This document shows positions 58,978-64,000 of a stretch of 64,000 nt of DNA, piece by piece. Position 1 is the first letter of the stretch. Every line of letters begins with the position of its first letter. The translations under genes were made by a program, and so were the position numbers. The notes below the pieces were generated by a model. It saw only the letters and a list, made by a program, of their open reading frames with translations. It did no database searches and was not told the DNA's origin. Origin of the DNA: Pseudomonas sp. ACN8 (GTDB taxonomy: Bacteria > Pseudomonadota > Gammaproteobacteria > Pseudomonadales > Pseudomonadaceae); assembly GCF_002303925.1 (NCBI RefSeq), contig NZ_MRCS01000038.1, forward strand, positions 1-64,000. Reading direction: 5' to 3'.

Positions 58978-59817
58978 TTATCTGTCTGGAAGATTTGAGC
59001 AGCGCTTGCGGTACAGCGCCGGCGTCAGGCCGTAGGCGCGCATGAACCAGCGTCCCAGATGGCTCTGGTCGGCAAAGCCCAGCGCCATCGCCACCGCTGC
59101 CGGTTGTTCGCCACGGGCCAGCAGGCGGCGGGCGGTGGCCAGGCGCAATTGCACCAGATACGCGTGGGGCGCCATGCCATAGGCAGCCTTGAACGCGCGG
59201 GTCAGGCGGAAGCGATCGACGCCGGTGACGGCGGCCAGTTGATCGAGGCCGATGTCGTATTGCGCGTTGGCATGCAGGTATTCCCGGGCTTTTTGTGCCA
59301 CCTGCGGCAGACGCGGGTCCTGGCCATCGCGGGCGCGCCAGTGCAGGTGGCTGGTCAGACATACGAGCAAGCTGTCGAGGGCGGTCTGGCGGACGATCCT
59401 CAGTTCACCGCGATGCAGGGTCTCAAACGCCAGGCTGGTGGCCTGGGCCAGGCGCGCATCGCTGGCCAGGGTGGCGGCGAAGCTCAGCTGGCTGTTATCG
59501 GGGGCATGATCGAACACGGCGCTGAGTTCGCGTTGCAACCATTGCGGGTCGAGGTACAGCATGCGGTAGGTGAAACCGTCGGCGGTCGGTGCTTCGCCGT
59601 CATGGATGTCTCCGGGCTCCAGCAGAAACACCTTGCCCGGCGTGCTCTGGTGCCTGGCCCGTCGGCAATTGAATTGCTGGACCCCTTGCTCGGTGACGCC
59701 CACCAGATAGCTGTCATGCCAGTGCGGGTCGTAGGCGTGGCCTTCGAAATGCGCGCGCAGGGTCTCGATGCCGGTGTCGGCATCCTGGGCCAGGTCGATC
59801 CAGTTGTGAGCGCTCAT
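58978..59817 (-). CDS. AraC-family regulator
   Basis: This 279-residue regulator has an N-terminal cupin-type sensing domain (HWHDSYLVGVTEQGVQQF) and C-terminal paired HTHs (IGLDQLAAVTGVDRFRLTRA, ALGFADQSHLGRWFMRAYG). It is probably the controller of the LysE-type exporter downstream. Inducer unknown. Confidence 0.88.
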   Translation of the reverse strand: MSAHNWIDLAQDADTGIETLRAHFEGHAYDPHWHDSYLVGVTEQGVQQFNCRRARHQSTPGKVFLLEPGDIHDGEAPTADGFTYRMLYLDPQWLQRELSAVFDHAPDNSQLSFAATLASDARLAQATSLAFETLHRGELRIVRQTALDSLLVCLTSHLHWRARDGQDPRLPQVAQKAREYLHANAQYDIGLDQLAAVTGVDRFRLTRAFKAAYGMAPHAYLVQLRLATARRLLARGEQPAAVAMALGFADQSHLGRWFMRAYGLTPALYRKRCSNLPDR

Positions 59818-59893
59818 GGGGCACCTGTGGGGCGGATTGCCGGACTATTTAACGCCCGCACCGTGGGTGATGCCTAGAACGTTTGTGCAGTCA

Positions 59894-60535
59894 TCAGGCG
59901 AACAGTCCTGCGGCGATGTTGATCGAGAACCCGAGAATGGCGGTGTTGAACAGAAACCCGATCAGCGACTGGGCGAGCACGATCTTGCGCATGCCCCGGG
60001 TGGCGACACCGACATCCGAGGTTTGCACCGCCACGCCGATGGTGAACGAGAAGTACAGGAAGTCCCAGTAGTTTGGGGTCGTCAGCCCTTCGGCAAAACG
60101 CAGCGCCGGTTCCTTGCCGACCCAGGTGTAATACAACCTGGCGTAGTGCACGCTGAAAATCACCCCGATCAGCAGCCATGAGCCGATGACGGTCAGGGCG
60201 GTGAAGCCGTAGTGCAAAAGCTTGCGTGTGGTTTCCAGGTCTTTGCTGCCGGCCAGTTCGAAGGTGATGGTCGCGAGGCTGGCCAGTGCCGCAATGCACA
60301 CCAGCGCCAGCACCAGCCCGGCATTTTCGTCCTCGATTTCGGCGATGCGTTTCACGTCGGTCGCTTTCGATCGCACGGTGAGCCACAGCATCAGCAACAG
60401 ATAGATCCAGACGCCGGCATTCCAGCCGATGAGGATCTTGCTGATCGGCGAATCGGCCGGAGCCAGAAAGCCCGCCGCGATGCCCAGCAGGATGGCGGCG
60501 GACAGGCGAGGGTGGGTGCGTGCGAGGAAAATCAT
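59894..60535 (-). CDS. DUF1345 membrane protein
   Basis: This 213-residue protein has five or six helices, with the DUF1345 core YWDFLYFSFTIGVAVQTSDV and a C-terminal GFLFNTAILGFSINIAAGL, which resembles the pore region of ion channels. Function unknown. It stands alone; a REPIN lies upstream of it. Confidence 0.8.
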   Translation of the reverse strand: MIFLARTHPRLSAAILLGIAAGFLAPADSPISKILIGWNAGVWIYLLLMLWLTVRSKATDVKRIAEIEDENAGLVLALVCIAALASLATITFELAGSKDLETTRKLLHYGFTALTVIGSWLLIGVIFSVHYARLYYTWVGKEPALRFAEGLTTPNYWDFLYFSFTIGVAVQTSDVGVATRGMRKIVLAQSLIGFLFNTAILGFSINIAAGLFA

Positions 60536-60609
60536 GGAGGCTCGATGGGTTGGGGCATTGCAAACACCTTAGCCCAGGTACCCCCAATCTTGAAGTCACA
60601 GAGATCCCT

Positions 60610-60699
60610 TGTAGGAGCGAGCCTGCTCGCGATGGCGAACTGACAGTCAACATAGTCATCGACTGACACACCGCCATCGCGAGCAGGCTCGCTCCTACA
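60610..60699. repeat. REPIN, ~90-bp class
   Basis: Inverted REP palindromes enclose ~40 bp (GAACTGACAGTCAACATAG...). It lies after the RND permease gene and upstream of the DUF1345 gene. Confidence 0.85.
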
Positions 60700-60731
60700 G
60701 GGACCAGTGTTTCCCACAGGGACCAATGTTT
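60697..60731. repeat. Short tandem repeat beside the REPIN
   Basis: ACAGGGACCAGTGTTT (60697-60712) is repeated as ACAGGGACCAATGTTT (60716-60731) with a 19-bp period and one substitution. It abuts the REPIN's right end, overlapping its last bases. Confidence 0.7.
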
Positions 60732-60733
60732 GG

Positions 60734-63700
60734 TCAGGTGGTTTTATGTCGCTTGCGCACCAGCTTCATCACCACCACAAAAAACACCGGCACGAACACC
60801 ACGGCCAGGGTCGCGGTGATCATCCCGCCGATCACCCCGGTGCCGATGGCTTGCTGGCTCGCCGAACTGGCGCCGGTGGCAATCGCCAATGGCACCACGC
60901 CGAGGATGAACGCAAGGGAGGTCATGACAATCGGTCGCAGCCGCAGGCGCGCGGCTTGCAGGGTGGCGTCGATCAGGTCGTGGCCTTCGTCGTACAGGCT
61001 CTTGGCGAACTCGATGATCAGGATCGCGTTTTTCGCCGACAGGCCGATGATGGTGATCAGCCCGACCTTGAAGAACACGTCGTTGGGCATCCCGCGCAAG
61101 GTCACGGCCAACACCGCGCCGAGCACGCCCAGCGGTACCACCAGCAGCACCGAGGTCGGGATCGACCAGCTCTCGTACAACGCCGCCAGGCACAGGAATA
61201 CGATCAACAGCGACAGCCCGAGCAGGATCGGTGCCTGGCTGCCGGATAACCGTTCCTGCAACGACAACCCGGTCCATTCCTGGCCCAGGCCCGCCGGGCC
61301 TTGCGCCACCAGGCGCTCGATCTCGGCCATGGCCTCGCCGGTGCTGTGGCCTGGCGTCGGTTCACCGGAAATGCTGATCGCCGGGTAGCCGTTGTAGCGG
61401 GTCAACTGCGCCGGGCCCTGGGTCCACTTGGCTTGCACAAAGGCCGACAAGGGCACCATTTTTTCTTGGGTGTTGCGCACGTGAATCTTCAGCAGGTCAG
61501 CCACTTGACTGCGTTGATCGCCCTCGGCCTGCACCACCACGCGCTGCATCCGCCCCTGATTGGGGAAGTCGTTGATGTAGGCCGAGCCCACGGCCGTGGA
61601 CAGCACGTTGCCGACGTCGGCAAAGGACACCCCCAGCGCGTTGGCCTGCTTGCGGTCGACCACCAGTTGCACCTGCGGTGCCTCGGCCAGGGCGCTTTCG
61701 CGAACGTTCATCAGGATCGGGCTTTTTTCCGCCGCAGCGAGTAACCCGGTGCGGGCTTCCATTAGCTTCTCATGACCGAGGCCACCGCGATCCTGCAGGC
61801 GGAACTCGAAGCCGCTGGACGTACCCAGGCCATCCACGGGCGGCGGCAGTACGGCAAAGGTCACCGCGTCCTTGATCTGGCTGAGGGCGACGTTGGCCCG
61901 GTCGGCAATCGAAGCTGCCGAGTCGTCGCTGCTTCGCTCGGACCAGTCCTTGAGCGTGCTGAACGCCAGCGCCGCATTCTGCCCGCTGCCGGAGAAGCTG
62001 AACCCGAGAATCACCACGCTGTCGCGAATACCCGGCTCGCCGGCGTTGTGCGCTTCAACCTGCTCGGCCACCTGCACCGTGCGATTCTTGCTCGCACCCG
62101 GCGGCAACTGGATGTCGGTGATGGTGTAACCCTGGTCTTCCACCGGCAGGAACGAAGAGGGCAAGCGACTGAAGGCCAGGCCCAGACCGATCAGCAACAC
62201 GCCGTAGATCAGCAGGTAGCGCCCTGTGCGTTTCAACGCGTAGGCCACCCAACCCTGATAGCGCGTGGTCAGTTGCTCGAAGCGACGGTTGAACCAGCCG
62301 AAGAATCCGGTTTTTTCATGGTGCTCGCCTTTGGCAATCGGCTTGAGCAGCGTCGCGCACAGGGCCGGGGTCAAGGTCAGGGCGAGGAAGGCCGAGAACA
62401 GGATCGAGGTGGCCATCGACAGCGAGAACTGCTGGTAAATCACCCCGACCGAGCCCTGCATGAACGCCATCGGAATGAACACTGCGACCAGCACCAGGGT
62501 GATGCCGATGATGGCCCCGGTGATCTGCTGCATGGCCTTGCGCGTGGCCTCCTTGGGCGACAAGCCCTCGGTGGCCATGATCCGCTCGACGTTTTCCACC
62601 ACCACGATGGCGTCGTCCACCAGAATGCCGATGGCCAGCACCATGCCGAACATGGTCAGCACGTTGATCGAAAACCCCAGCGCCAGCATCGTCGCAAAGG
62701 TGCCCATCAACGCCACCGGTACCACCAGCGTCGGAATCAGCGTGTAGCGGATGTTCTGCAGGAACAGGAACATCACCGCGAACACCAGCAGCATGGCCTC
62801 GCCGAGGGTGTACACCACCTTGGTGATCGAGACTTTGACGAAGGGCGAGGTGTCGTACGGAATCTTGTACTCGACGTTCGCCGGGAAATAGCGCTTGAGT
62901 TCGTCCATCTTTGCCCGCACCAGGGTCGCGGTGTTCAGGGCGTTGGCGCCGGGCGACAGTTGCACGGCGACGGCGGTGGACGGCTTGCCGTTCAGACGCG
63001 TGGAAAACTGGTATTCCTGGCTGCCGATCTCGACCCGCGCCACATCGCTGATGCGCACGGTCGAGCCGTCCGGGTTGGCCTTGAGGACGATATCGGCAAA
63101 CTCTTCGGGGGTCGACAACTGGCCCTTGACCAGAATGGTCGCGGTGATTTCCTGGGTGGTGCGGGTCGGCAGATCGCCGATGCTGCCCGCCGACACCTGG
63201 GCGTTTTGCGCGACGATGGCGGTGTTGACGTCCGCCGGCGTCAGGTTGAAGGCGAGTAGTTTCTGCGGGTCGATCCAGATCCGCATCGCCCGTTCGGCGC
63301 CGTAAAGCTGCGCCTTGCCGACGCCGTCCAGACGCTTGACCTCGTTCATCACGTTGCGCGCCAGGTAGTCGCTGAGCGCCACGTCGTCGAGTTTGCCGTC
63401 GCTGGAGGTCAGGGTGATCAGCAGCAGGAAGCCGGAGGAGACTTTCTCCACTTGCAAACCTTGCTGGATCACCGCTTGCGGCAGGCGTGACTCCACGGCT
63501 TTAAGGCGGTTCTGCACGTCCACCTGAGCCAGTTCCGGGTTGGTGCCCGGCTGGAACGTAGCCTTGATGGTGGCGCTGCCCAGGCTGCTCTGGGATTCGA
63601 AGTACAACAGGTGATCGGCGCCGTTGAGTTCTTCCTCGATCAGGCTGACCACGCTCTCGTCCACGGTTTGTGCCGAAGCGCCCGGGTACACGGCGTAGAT

Positions 63701-63832
63701 TTCGATTTGTGGTGGCGCAACATCCGGGTATTGCGCCACCGGCAGTTGCGGAATGGCCAGCGCACCGGCCAGCAGGATGAACAAGGCAACCACCCAGGCG
63801 AACACCGGGCGGTCGATAAAGAACTGCGGCAT
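60734..63832 (-). CDS. RND multidrug efflux permease (HAE1 family, MexD-like)
   Basis: This 1032-residue inner-membrane proton antiporter has 12 helices and two large periplasmic loops. It starts MPQFFIDRPVFAWVVALFIL, has the central GILVDDAIVVVENVERIM with the proton-relay Asp pair and FFKVGLITIIGLSAKNAILI. In overall pattern it is closer to MexD than to MexB (YFESQSSLGSATIKATFQPG, VEYKIPYDTSPFVKVSI). It pumps drugs together with a periplasmic adaptor encoded just upstream. No outer-membrane channel gene is seen here. Substrates are unknown. Confidence 0.9.
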   Translation of the reverse strand: MPQFFIDRPVFAWVVALFILLAGALAIPQLPVAQYPDVAPPQIEIYAVYPGASAQTVDESVVSLIEEELNGADHLLYFESQSSLGSATIKATFQPGTNPELAQVDVQNRLKAVESRLPQAVIQQGLQVEKVSSGFLLLITLTSSDGKLDDVALSDYLARNVMNEVKRLDGVGKAQLYGAERAMRIWIDPQKLLAFNLTPADVNTAIVAQNAQVSAGSIGDLPTRTTQEITATILVKGQLSTPEEFADIVLKANPDGSTVRISDVARVEIGSQEYQFSTRLNGKPSTAVAVQLSPGANALNTATLVRAKMDELKRYFPANVEYKIPYDTSPFVKVSITKVVYTLGEAMLLVFAVMFLFLQNIRYTLIPTLVVPVALMGTFATMLALGFSINVLTMFGMVLAIGILVDDAIVVVENVERIMATEGLSPKEATRKAMQQITGAIIGITLVLVAVFIPMAFMQGSVGVIYQQFSLSMATSILFSAFLALTLTPALCATLLKPIAKGEHHEKTGFFGWFNRRFEQLTTRYQGWVAYALKRTGRYLLIYGVLLIGLGLAFSRLPSSFLPVEDQGYTITDIQLPPGASKNRTVQVAEQVEAHNAGEPGIRDSVVILGFSFSGSGQNAALAFSTLKDWSERSSDDSAASIADRANVALSQIKDAVTFAVLPPPVDGLGTSSGFEFRLQDRGGLGHEKLMEARTGLLAAAEKSPILMNVRESALAEAPQVQLVVDRKQANALGVSFADVGNVLSTAVGSAYINDFPNQGRMQRVVVQAEGDQRSQVADLLKIHVRNTQEKMVPLSAFVQAKWTQGPAQLTRYNGYPAISISGEPTPGHSTGEAMAEIERLVAQGPAGLGQEWTGLSLQERLSGSQAPILLGLSLLIVFLCLAALYESWSIPTSVLLVVPLGVLGAVLAVTLRGMPNDVFFKVGLITIIGLSAKNAILIIEFAKSLYDEGHDLIDATLQAARLRLRPIVMTSLAFILGVVPLAIATGASSASQQAIGTGVIGGMITATLAVVFVPVFFVVVMKLVRKRHKTT

Positions 63833-63847
63833 AAAAAAGCGTCCTGC

Positions 63848-64000
63848 TTACTGACCAGTCGCCTGGGCAAGTGGAAGAGGGGTGTCGTCGATCTGCACTT
63901 TCTCGCCGGGGCGGGCGTGCTGCAGGCCCTCGATGACAATGCGGTCGCCTGCTTTCAGGCCACTGGTGACGATCCAGCGATCGTTCTGCACGGCGCCCAG
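63848..64000 (-). CDS. RND efflux periplasmic adaptor (C-terminal end only)
   Basis: These are the last 50 codons of an HlyD/AcrA-type adaptor; the rest lies past the window edge. The visible segment includes RWIVTSGLKAGDRIVIEGLQ, typical of the membrane-proximal domain, and a short polar tail. It ends 15 bp before the pump gene, so the two form one transcript. Regulator and N-terminus are outside. Confidence 0.85.
   Translation of the reverse strand: MGAVQNDRWIVTSGLKAGDRIVIEGLQHARPGEKVQIDDTPLPLAQATGQ

Noticed and set aside
30725..60699. Regularly shaped repeats that could suggest CRISPR
   Set aside because: They are dispersed REP palindromes separated by genes, without spacers or cas genes.
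61772..63259. Open frame of 495 codons opposite the RND pump
   Set aside because: His/Arg/Gln-rich antisense shadow of a conserved gene.
1..64000. tRNA, rRNA or riboswitch genes
   Set aside because: No cloverleaf, rRNA-conserved segment or known riboswitch core was recognised by eye.

Overview
The window is about 64 kb of high-GC chromosome from a Pseudomonas, most likely of the P. fluorescens group. The evidence is a PtxS/Kgu 2-ketogluconate operon, an MvaU-type H-NS protein, AruH- and GarK-like genes, short lineage-typical small proteins, and many copies of the fluorescens-group REP palindrome (TGTAGGAGCGAGC..GCTCGCGATG). No rRNA, tRNA, CRISPR array or intact insertion sequence was seen. 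Most of the window is ordinary core and metabolic gene content. The unusual material is in small elements between genes.

Layout. 1-2.1 kb: the end of a type VI secretion phospholipase-D effector, its lipoprotein immunity protein and a PAAR spike tip. 2.6-8.8 kb: a complete L-threonate (four-carbon acid sugar) operon, ltnD-otnK-otnC-transporter-otnI, with a convergent DeoR regulator. 9-14 kb: a ClsC-like phospholipase D lipoprotein, then an HscC-type Hsp70 with a membrane-anchored J-like partner. 14.4-20.2 kb: an MFS transporter, a lytic transglycosylase-like lipoprotein, several very small genes, and a divergent NmrA-like reductase/TetR pair with an operator. 20.2-25 kb: topoisomerase IB, modABC with a ModE-type site, and a nitronate monooxygenase. 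25.3-28.8 kb: an AcuI/YhdH reductase and an alkylation-repair cluster (2OG-Fe oxygenase, AlkB, Ada). 28.9-31.1 kb: small proteins and lipoproteins, plus a REPIN-bearing inverted-repeat element. 31.4-41.9 kb: galU, gor, a KfrA-like protein divergent from a tyrosine recombinase, ahpC-ahpF, gloA, mvaU and a CSS/EAL phosphodiesterase. 42-52.8 kb: LysR/EamA pair, hpd, a RarD-like permease, an aldo-keto reductase, an MFS transporter, cdaR, garK and an AruH-like aminotransferase. 52.8-58.2 kb: the 2-ketogluconate operon kguE-K-T-D with ptxS and two perfect PtxS operators. 58.3-64 kb: LysE/AraC, a DUF1345 protein, and an RND pump with the end of its adaptor.

How the genes work together. The threonate enzymes form a full route: dehydrogenase, isomerase, kinase, decarboxylase to dihydroxyacetone phosphate. 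KguT/K/E/D import, phosphorylate and reduce 2-ketogluconate to 6-phosphogluconate under PtxS. CdaR, GarK and the neighbouring permease fit sugar-diacid/glycerate use. AhpC-AhpF, Gor and GloA are peroxide, thiol and methylglyoxal defence.

Most interesting observations. (1) A REPIN lies inside a 155-bp element with 18-bp terminal inverted repeats and a 13-bp flanking duplication, which splits a terminator. A second REPIN is also flanked by a 22-bp duplication that includes a terminator arm. (2) Two copies of an Ada-box-like element sit at nearly the same distance upstream of ada and of the oxygenase-alkB unit, although the Ada protein has lost three of the four cysteines that bind zinc. (3) A duplicated ~55-bp AT-rich promoter-like element lies upstream of each of two tiny genes. 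(4) A REP supplies the last codons of kguK.
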